From Erpobdella octoculata (lineage: Eukaryota; Annelida; Clitellata; Hirudinida; Erpobdellidae), in contig OZ022242.1 in the NCBI GenBank assembly GCA_963978895.1, forward strand, positions 37,725,073 through 37,789,072: DNA of 64,000 nt, in the 5' to 3' direction. The notes below the pieces were generated by a model, which saw nothing but the letters and a program-made list of their open reading frames with translations, searched no databases and was not told the DNA's origin. Each line of letters opens with the position of its first letter. The stretch's first letter is position 1. Of the stretch, positions 1 to 28,771 are shown in pieces. A program made the translations under genes and the position numbers.

Positions 1-802
1 CCAAATCGGGACTCCTTCATAAAAGATAAAAACAAATATAATTGGGTAGAATTTGAGAAATGCGAGGTTAGTCATCAAGACAATGGGAAGTTTCTTTCGT
101 CAGTTTTTGACGAATCGTCATCTGACATTTAGCCATAATTGTTTGGTAAAAGAGAAGAAGACGACGGATTAAGCTTTAAATAAATTAAATTTAAGTTTAT
201 TTTAAAACATTTATTATAAACATCTGTTATAGTGGTTTATAAGAATTTTTGTCTGCAATACCAACAGCGTCCTTGTTCGATCTGTAATCTTTTCAGGATC
301 CTGCTCTTTTGACGTACGAGGGCTCGCCTCTGGGGAAACTTTCGGAAAGACAGAAAGAAAAAGGTTTCGAAGTTCTCGAAAGAATCTCTGAGGTTCTCCA
401 ATCTGTGGATGAGGAAAATAAAAGAGAGAAATTGATAGATCTTACATCGGAATTCTATTCGGTTATTCCGCAACGGATTCGACGAACCGAGTACCGATCT
501 CCCATCTGCGATCAGGAGACAATCGATAGAAAGAGGGAACAGCTTAGGGTTTCTGCTGCTTTTTTGCTTAAAAAATGGTGGTGGTGGTTGTGATGAATAG
601 TGATGATAATAGTGATTATGATGATAAGAGAGGTAGCAGTTATGATAATTATGGCAGTAGTAATAAAGATGATTATGATAGCGGTGATGATGGTGATTGG
701 TTAAACTTGCATTTGTAGGAAAAGATGTGTTACTTTATTTTTTAACTTTACCAGGAGAACCGTCCATTGAAGAACGTTCGCCTGGATGAGAGTTTCTTCT
801 GA
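1..802 (+). pseudogene. PARP-family gene, 3' part, lacking catalytic domain (possibly broken)
   Basis: Two exons are clear. Exon 1-66 (phase 0, donor GAG|GTTAGT) encodes the end of a WGR domain, with the pattern F-x-x-K-N-x-x-N-W. Exon 297-548 follows the acceptor ttttcag and encodes a PARP helical regulatory domain, with PLGKLSERQ near its start and FYSVIP in the middle, closest in feel to PARP2/PARP3. A third, tentative exon 755-802 (acceptor tttaccag, in phase) ends in ENRPLKNVRLDESFF and a stop. In the family the ADP-ribosyltransferase fold should follow the helical domain, and I find no trace of it before the convergent GRIP gene. The usual IPHDFG segment reads IPQRIRR. It may be a decayed gene, a truncated regulatory paralogue, or a gene whose catalytic exons were lost in assembly. 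The 5' end lies outside the window. Family assignment is good; gene status is uncertain. Confidence 0.55.
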
Positions 803-1914
803 TAATCTATGTGACTTAATCGTCGCAACTTATAAAAACATGATAACTAATGACGAATTATGTAAATGTGACTTAATAACAAATCATTTACATCTAATAA
901 TAAGTAATTTTTCCTGTTACTAAATTGTAATTACTTGTTTTGTAAGTAATATATATTTTTTATAATTTCTACGAATATTTTTTATGACTTTAAAAATTGA
1001 AAAAATCACAAATTTTGAATATTTGAAATAAATTTTTGCTATTTTCCTTTAAACAAAGATTGTCCAACCGAGGAAGGTGAAAATTTGTAATTCCAAATTT
1101 CTCAACCCGCCCGCAGACAAATCAAGTGCTAGTTTGAACGGTGGACAGTGATGCACTGAAAATGTATTATAGCCTTTAGGCTTTAGTGATATTACAATAA
1201 AACTGAGCGCACTGTCAATAGCACCGACTAATACTGATAGAGTAGTGTTTAACATAAATGAGCAAGAAATATCATGAGTATGCGAAGACCGTTGATAGTG
1301 ATAGCACGCTCACCAATCATATCTCTAAAGCTTAAATAGGCTGATGACACTGCCATATCGATCTCTGTAAATAGCTATGAGCTTTATTTTAAGTGCAAAT
1401 ATTATTTTTAAATTTTTAGTAAATTTTTATATAAGTGTTTTTTTTAATTTTTAATTTTTTAAATATCTAGATTTCATATTTGAAATAAAATTCTTCTAAT
1501 TTCCATTTTTTCCAGCAAAAACAAACAAACGCGTACATCTCTTTTCTGCTAATGCACGTAATTTGAAGTTGACTAGAACAGATTACACAAAAAACCTTTG
1601 CCGCTCGCTAAAAACAAAGAGTCGAGCTTTTAAGCAACTAGCGCTGACTCGAGATAGCAGCTACACGTTTTAGCCGAACAATCCTTTCAGTTGAAACGAC
1701 GCAAACCACATATCCAATAGAACCGCTATAAAATAAGCTACAGATGAACCCTGAATTTGGCTTCCTTTCTGTATAGATGGAATAGAAAAACGCCCATTAT
1801 CTGTAAAGTGCCAGGGTGCCACTCCAGTTTTTAAAACATGACGATTAATAATTGAGTTATTCAAATATCGTTTGCAAATTTAAACTCAAAGCATAATTAC
1901 AAAACAAAAACAGA
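803..1914. other. AT-rich intergenic DNA, no gene seen
   Basis: This lies between the convergent PARP-like fragment and the GRIP 3' end. I see no exon with splice signals and no recognisable family. It is probably 3' untranslated or intergenic sequence. Confidence 0.5.
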
Positions 1915-2190
1915 GACAAAACGAGACGACACGACACGAGACAAGACAAGACAAGACAAGACAAGACAAGACAAGACAAGACAAGACAAGACAAGACAAG
2001 ACAAGACAAGACAAGACAAGACAAGACAAGACAAGACAAGACAAGACCAGACGAGACGAGACGAGACGAGACGAGACGAGACGAGACAAAACAAGACAAA
2101 ACAGGACAAAACAAGACAAGACAAGACGAGACAAGACAAGACAAGACAAGACAAGACAAGACAAAACAGGACAGGACTAGACAAGACCAG
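1915..2190. repeat. Pentanucleotide array (GACAA)n with GACGA block
   Basis: The motif GACAA repeats from about 1941 with an internal block of GACGA units near 2050-2085 and decayed edges. Because 5 is not a multiple of 3, it creates overlapping long open frames (Leu/Ser/Cys-rich on the minus strand) that are not genes. Confidence 0.95.
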
Positions 2191-2274
2191 ATAAGCAGGC
2201 ATATACTATATAGACTGGACATAGAAAAAATAGAACAGTGTCAGTAAAATTAAGGACATAAACATCTAGTTCTT

Positions 2275-20371
<18,097 letters not shown>

Positions 20372-23300
20372 TGCAAAAAATCCCAGACAGAAGAACTCAA
20401 CAATCAATCAATCAATCAACAGATAAATCAATAAACTTATCGATTTTAATATTTAATTGTACTATTATCTTTATTTTTACTGTGCACAATTCCAATCCAA
20501 CTAAATTGGACTACGATTATGAATAAACATTCTTATTTCAGCATTGTGAAATCTTTATTAACGACCAGTGTGGAGAGGGAAGAACTTTCAAAAAGGTCAT
20601 ATAACTTTTAATGTGACGGTCGTATAAAGGCGATTAATCCTTGACAGGAAACAGCTGTTAAGCGAACTTCCGCTGCGTAATAAAGTAAAGTTTATTGTAA
20701 AAGATCCTGTGAAGTTACCAAAAAACACAAAACAGAACTGAAGATAGGTAGAGTAATCCAAAAATATTTTTTTTATTATTTTTCTTTTCTTTTTTTTAAA
20801 ACCTTCAAAAATAAAAAGGAAGAGAAAATAAAAAAAAGATTTATTTTCGTTTTATCCTTCTTGTGCTGTCTTTCCCGAACGTATTCCAGAGAACTCACGG
20901 GTTTTGTTACAAAGATGATGGTTGATGATGGTTGGACGGACGGATAGACACACACACACATATATATACACACAGACACACGCACACACACACACACAGA
21001 CACGCCAGATTGATTTCGATCACGTACAGACACACGTACGCACGCACACGCCCACACACTCGTTCTGCACGTGAGAGTTAGTGATTTGTTGTTGATCCTT
21101 CTCTCCGGTTGGCCACCGATCAAAATGAAAAAGCATCGACTATGTTAAATGTGTTTTTCATAAGTTTCATTTTCTTTCTCTCTGTCTCTCTTTCTCTTTT
21201 TCTCTCCTCTCTGTCTCTGTTTGCTTCTCTTTGTGTGTATTTGTCTTTCCCGCTCTCTTTCTCCTTCTTTCTTTCTTTTTTCTCTCGGTCTGCAACTGTC
21301 TCTCTTTTCCTTCCTTTATTTTGTTACCTGTTTCTCTCTGTCTTTTTCTCTTTTTCTTTCTCTTTTTCTCTCCACATTCTTTCCAAAGAAAGTGTACGCT
21401 CACAGCAAGCCAGACAAACACACACAAGCACATGTGTGCACTACACTGTTTGGCGTGCGTGCGTGTATGCTTGTGTGTGTATTTACCATTCATTAACTTT
21501 CTTTGTTTAACATGTCTTCTTCATTTTTTTCTGCTCTGCAAACTTTATACCATCGTGGTTATAATCGTAATAATAATAATTTATAATAAAGATAATAATT
21601 TACAATAAAGAGAATAATTAATAATAAAAAGAATAATTAACAATAATTATGAATAAAAATTATAATTACCAATCTATCCAAAATTTAATTTTTATAAAAA
21701 TTTATTTTCTTTATTTACTTTTATTATCATTTTATTATAATATAATTATTAATAAATATTAATGTTATTATTAATTTTTTATGAATAACATTTAATACTA
21801 TTTTTATTATATTTATATTATTTCATTATTGTTTTTATTACTCGCAATAATATTATTGTTGTTGTTGTAAATATACGTGTTGTTTTAAGAGCACGTTTTA
21901 AGTTTTATACGGTTGTTTATTGTCGTATCTCATCTTATCTTTCAACCATTCGAAATAATACTTTTGTTGATCTCTTCTTCCCTACCTTAACATCAGTTCC
22001 TTCCTTTCATTTTTTCTCTCCCTCTCTCTTTCTCTTTCTCTCTCTCTCTGTTTCTCTCTCTCCCTCTTTCTCCCTCTCTCCCTATCTCTCACCCTTTCTC
22101 TCTCTCTCTCTCTTTCTCTCTTTCTCTCTTGTTCTTTGTCTCTGTCTTTGTTTTTTAATATACTGTTTTCAAAGTTTCTCTTCTGATACTCATGCAGCAT
22201 TGTTTCAGTATAATTTCTTTGCTTTTTATTTTATTTTATTTTCCTCTTATAACGTCCACCTTGTCGCATACTTGTCACACACAAAAAAATAAAAAAATAA
22301 AATAAAATCTATTCAAGTTTTTTTCTTTTAATCGTGCACACCGCGTGTGGCAACTTAAATTTTATTTCAATGAGCACAACAACAACAAACAAACAACTAC
22401 GCTTAAAGTCGTAGCACAGCTGCTTCTGCTTGCTGCTAGCTGATTATCCAGGTGATATTACTATTTTATAATGTATAAATACATACGTGCATAATGAGGA
22501 TGTACCTGCTGCTTCAGGTCAATCATTAGGTCATGACCTGTGTACGAACTCGCATAATTATGAATACTATAAGGGTGATGACAATATTGAAGATATCGTT
22601 ATTATTAATAATAATAAGATGATGAAATTATATTATCATAATCTTATCAATAAATATTCATACTATAACTAAAAACCTACTATAATATGATACGATAATA
22701 TTAATAAGTATAGTTAAAGATAAAATATTTCCTCATTCGTTGGTGTTAATCTGTCTAAAAGATATTTAATATTTGTCTGTTATTTAAGTTATTTTTTAAA
22801 TTAAAGTATTATAAGAACTGAATGTACGATGCAATTTTTCGCTTGAACAACATGATATCTAGGAAGATTTTTTATCGAATTAAATTTAAAATTTTTAAAT
22901 ATAAAAACTTTCTTAGTGGTGCTGAAAGTGGAGTAATAAATTGTGAATTAAAGGCTTACCATTATAACCTTTATAATATTTATTTTTATTTATTTAACAT
23001 GATATTTATTTATTAATTTATTTATTTATTTGTATATTTAATTATTTATGAATGTGTTTATTTATGTATGTATTTATTCATTTATTTATTCATTTATTTA
23101 TTTATTTGTTTGTTTGTTTTCATATTTATTTATACTAAATAATTCAAATGATTATTGATAATTAATTAAACTTTTATTATTACTACATTTTCAATAAGTT
23201 TTTATTACATTACATGTTGATATATTTATTAATTTCTCCTTTTCTAAATTTAGCATAACATAGATTTAATGTTTTTTTTTAATTCATAACGGGTTATTCA

Positions 23301-25606
23301 ACACCTGTGAAATTATAGAGCAAATTAATCATTGCTCAGCAAGCTCTTTATAACATCGAAATTTAAATCTTATCAAATTTCAACTATTATTTAAAAAAAA
23401 ATTACATTAAATAATCTAAAATTTGTATTTAAACCTGGCTGTAATTATTCGAATTAAACTGTCTTTCATCAAAATGGCGCCTTGACAGAAACAAGTATTT
23501 TGATATATGTATTTATTTTGGTCGCTGAAAAATTAATGTTTAAATACTTTATAAAAAGTTATATAAAGATAAAATTGCTTCTGTTCATTTCCCTTTATTT
23601 ATTTTTTTTCTCGTTATTTTTCTTTTTCTTTCTCTTTCTGCCTCTCTCTTTTTCTTTCTCTATCTATCTATTTCTTTTTTTTTATATATTAACAAAGTAC
23701 ATATTTATCCAAAAATAAAGAACTTTTCTCACCCGACTTGCACCGGATGTTTTCATCCGACCTATTTACACTCATGCGCACTGAAACGTACAAATTATTT
23801 AGGGATGTGCTCTACCTCAAAATTCAAGATTGAAAATAAAGCTTTGTTTTACACTCAGAGAAATTTTAATTACCAAAAAACTCGATGACTTGAGTCAGCG
23901 TTCCTTAGTCTTATTATCTAGATCAAAGAAAATTATCATAAAAAATTGTTTGAAGAAGGAGAAATTACGATTTATAAAAAAACTTGAATGAGATAGAGAA
24001 AAAAAAGGGCAGAGAGAGAAAGAGAGAGAAGGCAACAGAAATAGATTTTGTTACAATTAATCCTTCTGTTGCACAGTTTACCACAGTTTTATGGCACCTG
24101 CTATAGAGATGCTGGCGATGCTTGTGTACCCATCAAAATCGCACCATCTAATCGCATCGCTTGATATAAATGCCTTCTTCTGGTGGCTTAAGACCTCGTG
24201 TTGCCTCTTGTTAGTGATGGATTATGGAGGAGGTGATGATGATGATGGGTATTTTAAATAGTGTTGTTATTTTTATTAGTTATTAATATTATCAATTAAT
24301 TAATTAATTAATTAATCAATCAATCGATCGATCGATCAATCAGGCAGTATGAATATTTATAGAGCCCCTTCTCGATGGGATCTCTTAAATGTTTATGTCA
24401 AACAGGCTGCTCTCTCAACATTCAAAATGTACTCATTTGAAAGACCAACAGAAGATCTTTAAAACGATTAAAGAAGCTAAAAACCTTAAAAAATTAAAGT
24501 TGCTTAAAATAAAATAAAATAAAAGCTCAACAGAAGTGTCGGCTACTAGAGAGAAAAAGAAAGAGAAAGATGGAGATGGAGATGGAGGGAGAAAGAGAGA
24601 GAGAGAAAGAGGGAGAGAAAGAATAAGAGAGAAAGCAAAAAAGGTCATTGAAATTTTAACCTTTTTATACCAATGAATGTAATATGAGATTTTAGATGGG
24701 AAAAAAACAAAATTTTTCGCTTGAGCTAGAGAAAGTTAATTGCTTGTTATTCTTGTAACTGGATGCGATTTCGGTGCATTAAATGATGGAGAGAGATGAC
24801 CTATCAAAGCCGTGATAATCATTTGCTTCTTGTCAGTCCGTTCAACCATCCGTCCGTTCATTCATTCTTTTATTAACCTGTTCATCCAACCGTCCGCCAG
24901 GTGCTTCCTAAATACAGTTATTTTAGTTTTAAAACACCTGGTGTAGAAGACTATAAACTACTATATTATAAGAAAGTAATTATCTAAGGACCATTGAAAG
25001 CCCCGCACACGCACTAGCGAATAAAAAGTAAATAAATCATTTCCGGAGAATGCTTAATTTCTCTCGACCCGACCCGACCCGAGCGACCTCTGATCTCTGA
25101 CCTCTGGCAAGTTCACAACTTACAAGCTTACACGTTTGCTTTTTATGTTGATGAAATCTTTAACCTCTTTTAGCGCTGTTTTGATCCGAGTCTTTGTCGT
25201 CAGCAGAATGTCTATTTGAAAAGAAATAATCATTTTGGTTGATCATAGCTGTTTTATTTTTTTAGTATTTTGACAGCTACGATGTCACCATATTAAGTAA
25301 GCTCATTTGTGACACAAAAATTTCAGTTTTGCCTAGCTTGCTTGATGCAAGCCATTCACGGCTTGCCCCCGGAAATGAGGAATAAAAAAGTAAAAGACCG
25401 AATTATTATTTGCATTTTATTTATTATTTACATTTCATCGTCAAACAAAAAAGAAAATAGTAGGCAAAAACCCGGGCAACGCCGGATAACGCCGGGTAAC
25501 GCCGCTACTACAAAAAAAAAATATTCATACAAATCCCTCATTCAACATAAATGTTACTACTGTGGCACCTCATTAAATTTAACGCGAAGATTTTGATAAT
25601 AACGAG
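20372..25606. other. Intergenic DNA, simple repeats only
   Basis: It holds CA-rich (20945-21065), CT-rich (21170-21380, 22010-22145, 23600-23680), TTTA-rich (23000-23125) and GA-rich (24545-24640) tracts. A partial SINE-like copy lies at 24895-24975, and a CCCGGGCAACGCCGG-type repeat near 25470-25505. No exon or RNA gene was recognised. Confidence 0.55.
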
Positions 25607-25612
25607 TTTATT
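25607..25612 (-). terminator. Polyadenylation signal AATAAA of the G-patch gene
   Basis: AATAAA on the minus strand (tttatt on plus), about 40 nt beyond the stop codon at 25652. Confidence 0.5.
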
Positions 25613-25651
25613 ACACCAAAGACTGATCCCGGTTTAGCTGTCACGATAGTT

Positions 25652-26995
25652 TCAGTATCTTCTCGTTAATTCTTGTTTTTGCCTCTCTTTTTCTTTTGCC
25701 TCCATGATCCTGTCCAAGGAGTGACCTTTCGGCAGAACCTTGACCTCGATGGGATTAACCATTCCATCGAGGTTTTTACCGATTCCTTTGCCAACGACGT
25801 ATCCCATCTTCATCATCAACTTTGCACCGATACCCGTTGTAAGCTGATCGCATACTTTTTGTTTGTCATCATCTTTCAGATCCTCTCGGTCGTCTCTGGC
25901 TTTGCTTTGCTTCTCATATTTTTTTAAGTTTTTCGATACGGGCTCAATGTCTCCTACATCTACTATCCGAGTGCTACGGTTTTCGTCGAATCTCACCCTA
26001 GCTTTCGAACCGCCTACGTAGTTTACGACGACCGCTGTGTCACCCGAGTCTTTGACCAGACATCTGTCGCCGACGCGTAAGGACTCGTTGTCTGGTTTTT
26101 TGAGCGGTTTCGGTTTTGACCGGCGAGCCTTGTGTTTCCGCGAAAACTGGTGCTTCTGCTCGTTGTGGTATGTCTTTCTCTGCCATGTTAATGGAACTTT
26201 GAAATTTATGCCGACCGGATTTCTACCTGCGTCAATCTTTTTGGCATCGTAATCATCGTCGTCATCAAAGATCGATACAGCCTTGCATTTTTTTATCGCA
26301 TTGCTTTTTCTCCCAACACTAACATTAGTGACATCATACATATCATCATCATCATTATCATTAATGATCATGTTATCTTTGCGATTTGCCATCATATTTC
26401 TTTTTACTGCAGCAACGAGCATTTGGACATCACAATCGTCGCCGTCGCTGAGCACAACACATTCTTCTTCATTAAAATCACTGGTGGACGCTGTCGCTAA
26501 TTTTTTGGCTTTTTGAGTCCCAATCTTACCGAAGTTCTGACTCTTATCATCAGTATTATCATCATCATCGTCGTCGTCGACCAATACATATTTTGGATGT
26601 GCTGTCACATCCCTAACGGAACTCGCTGCCAATCCGCGGGTTTTTTTAGGTTTGATCAACGAAAATGAAATCTTGTCTCTCGTGGCAATCAGATCTTCAC
26701 CGACATCAGTCATATCGATATCGTGATCATTATCATCATCGCCATCATCGTCATCGTCATCATCGATAAATACGTAATCATGGTTTTTCCTCACATCGCC
26801 GACTGAACCTGTTTGTGTTACATTGGTCTCTTGAAGCTCTACTGACGACGAATGATTATTATTAACAGTATCAACAGTATCAACAGTATCATTATCATCG
26901 TCGTCATCGATATATACATATTCGTGAGTGACCTTCACATCGCTAGCCGAACTTGCTGTGATTTCATCGTCCATTATTTGACGAGTACTTCTCAT
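25652..26995 (-). CDS. Multi-SIM, Tudor-like and G-patch protein (ZGPAT-type C-terminus), intronless
   Basis: A single 447-aa open frame. Residues 1-250 are acidic and contain a repeated motif: YVYIDDDDD (about 26-34), YVFIDDDDD (74-82), YVLVDDDDD (136-144), CVVLSDGDD (179-187) and VSIFDDDDD (240-248). Hydrophobic cores followed by acids are the pattern of SUMO-interaction motifs. Residues about 305-352 look Tudor-like (VGDRCLVKDSGDTAVVVNYV). Residues about 386-430 are a G-patch (TGIGAKLMMKMGYVVGKGIG) followed by VLPKGHSLDRI, as in ZGPAT. G-patch proteins often activate DEAH helicases in RNA processing. The CCCH zinc finger of ZGPAT is not seen. The lack of introns beside intron-rich neighbours suggests a retrocopy or lineage-specific gene. 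SUMO binding is inferred. Confidence 0.85.
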   Translation of the reverse strand: MRSTRQIMDDEITASSASDVKVTHEYVYIDDDDDNDTVDTVDTVNNNHSSSVELQETNVTQTGSVGDVRKNHDYVFIDDDDDDDGDDDNDHDIDMTDVGEDLIATRDKISFSLIKPKKTRGLAASSVRDVTAHPKYVLVDDDDDDDNTDDKSQNFGKIGTQKAKKLATASTSDFNEEECVVLSDGDDCDVQMLVAAVKRNMMANRKDNMIINDNDDDDMYDVTNVSVGRKSNAIKKCKAVSIFDDDDDYDAKKIDAGRNPVGINFKVPLTWQRKTYHNEQKHQFSRKHKARRSKPKPLKKPDNESLRVGDRCLVKDSGDTAVVVNYVGGSKARVRFDENRSTRIVDVGDIEPVSKNLKKYEKQSKARDDREDLKDDDKQKVCDQLTTGIGAKLMMKMGYVVGKGIGKNLDGMVNPIEVKVLPKGHSLDRIMEAKEKERQKQELTRRY

Positions 26996-27046
26996 ATCCT
27001 TCAGAGCGATTTTTTCTAAAATCTTGACTTACTGTAAGAGGAAATA

Positions 27047-27047
<1 letters not shown>

Positions 27048-27112
<65 letters not shown>
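27048..27112. repeat. (AT)n microsatellite
   Basis: Pure TA dinucleotide run directly upstream of the G-patch gene. Confidence 0.95.
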
Positions 27113-27117
<5 letters not shown>

Positions 27118-27248
27118 GATATTTATTTATTCTTGTGATTTTACTTGCCGAAGAGATGTGAGAAAGTAATTACTTTGAAAAGTAATTTGGTTCGCCGACA
27201 GAGATTGTCATTTGATTTTTTTCATCGATATTATTTGAAGTAAATTAA

Positions 27249-28771
27249 TCTATATATATAAAAGAACATGTCCTGACTGACTGACTGACTGACTGACTGA
27301 CTGACTGACTGACTGACTGACTGACTGACTGACTGACTGACTGACTGACTGACTGATAATCAACGCCGAGCTCAAACGCCTCATCCTAGAAACGTGAAAT
27401 TTGGAACTTATATTACTTTTATAGCGTAAACATCCGCTAAGAAAGGATTTTTGAAAATTTTGCTCCTGAGGGGAAAAAACTGGAAAACAAACTTTTTTCT
27501 AAAACAATGTATATCTCGAAAACCAAAAATGAGGAGATTTTGAAATTTGGTATATAGATTCTTTTTAAAAAAAATAAAAAGATACGTGTTTCACCATTTT
27601 TTGAAAATTCGGTTTCCCGGACCTCAAATGTGGGTTGGAAAATTGGGTTATTTGGTTTTTAAGGTAGCTTCTACTCAAAAACAGTTAATGTTACAGAAGT
27701 AAAAATTAGTATTTAGTTCCTACTCCAAAAATAATGAAATACGTGTTTTAGCATTTTTTGAAAATTTGGTTTCCAGGACTTCAAATGTGGGGTGGAAAAT
27801 AGGGCTAATTGTCTTTTATAGTAACTGCCACTCAAAAACAGTAAATACCACAGATGTAAAAATTATTATTTAGTTTCTTTTCTAAAAATAAAGATATACG
27901 TGTTTCACCCTTTTTTACAAATTTGGTTTCCCGGACCTCAAATGTGGGTTGGAAAATTGGGTTATTTGGTTTTTAAAGTAGCTTCTACTCAAAAACTGTT
28001 AATGCTACAAAAGTAAAAATTAGTATTTAGTTTCTACTCTAAAAATAATGATATTCGGGTTTCACACTTTTTTGAAAATTTGGTTTCCAGGACTTCAAAT
28101 GTGGGGTGGAAAATAGGGTTACTTGGTTTCTAAAGTAACTGCTACTCAAAAACTTTAAATGCTACAAAAGTAAAATTAGCATTTAGTTTCTACTTTAAAA
28201 ATAAAAATATACGTGTTTCACCATTTTTTGAAAATTTGGTTTCAAGGACCTCATGAAGTGGAAAAAGGGTTATTTGAATTTAAAATAACTGCTACTCAAA
28301 ACTGTAAGTGCTACAGATGTGAAAATTAGTATTCTGAGGTTTTGTGCCGGTTAGGAGTAGATGAGTTCAGTTTATCAACCGACGAACGGGCCAAGCCGTT
28401 ATTTTAGGGTCTTCATAAGGCCCTGCCCAAACCTTAAATCATGGTGGGACGGGCCGAGATTTTTAACCAAGTATATAGACATTTAAGTGATTTTAGGGTG
28501 TTCAGACGGGCCGGGCTAAACCTGAAGTCAAGGTGGGACGGGCCGAAGTTTTTCATCAAGTATATAGAACTTCTAGACCTGTAAAAACGGGCCGGGCCCA
28601 TATTAGACGGGCCGTGCCGCGCCAGGAATTTCGGTTTTTGAAACGGGCTGGGCCAAGTTGTCGACGGGGCGAGCCGAGACCTAAAAAGTTTATCCGTGCA
28701 GTACTCTACTATGTATGCACGATTCAAATTCTCTAATTTCATGCGAGCGAAGCCGCTACGGGCACTGCTAG
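27249..28771 (+). mobile_element. Helitron-like element, copy B
   Basis: It begins TCTATATATATAAAAGAAC after host A and ends GGGCACTGCTAG. The 5' CTGA repeat has expanded to about 19 units (27278-27356). The interior has about five monomers of about 157 bp that alternate between two subtypes (TTTCCCGGACCTCAAATGTG and TTTCCAGGACTTCAAATGTG), then a GGGCCGGGC-rich module. No coding capacity. Confidence 0.8.

Noticed and set aside
1857..2222. Three overlapping Leu/Ser/Cys-rich minus-strand frames
   Set aside because: All come from the GACAA pentanucleotide repeat, which is open in every frame.
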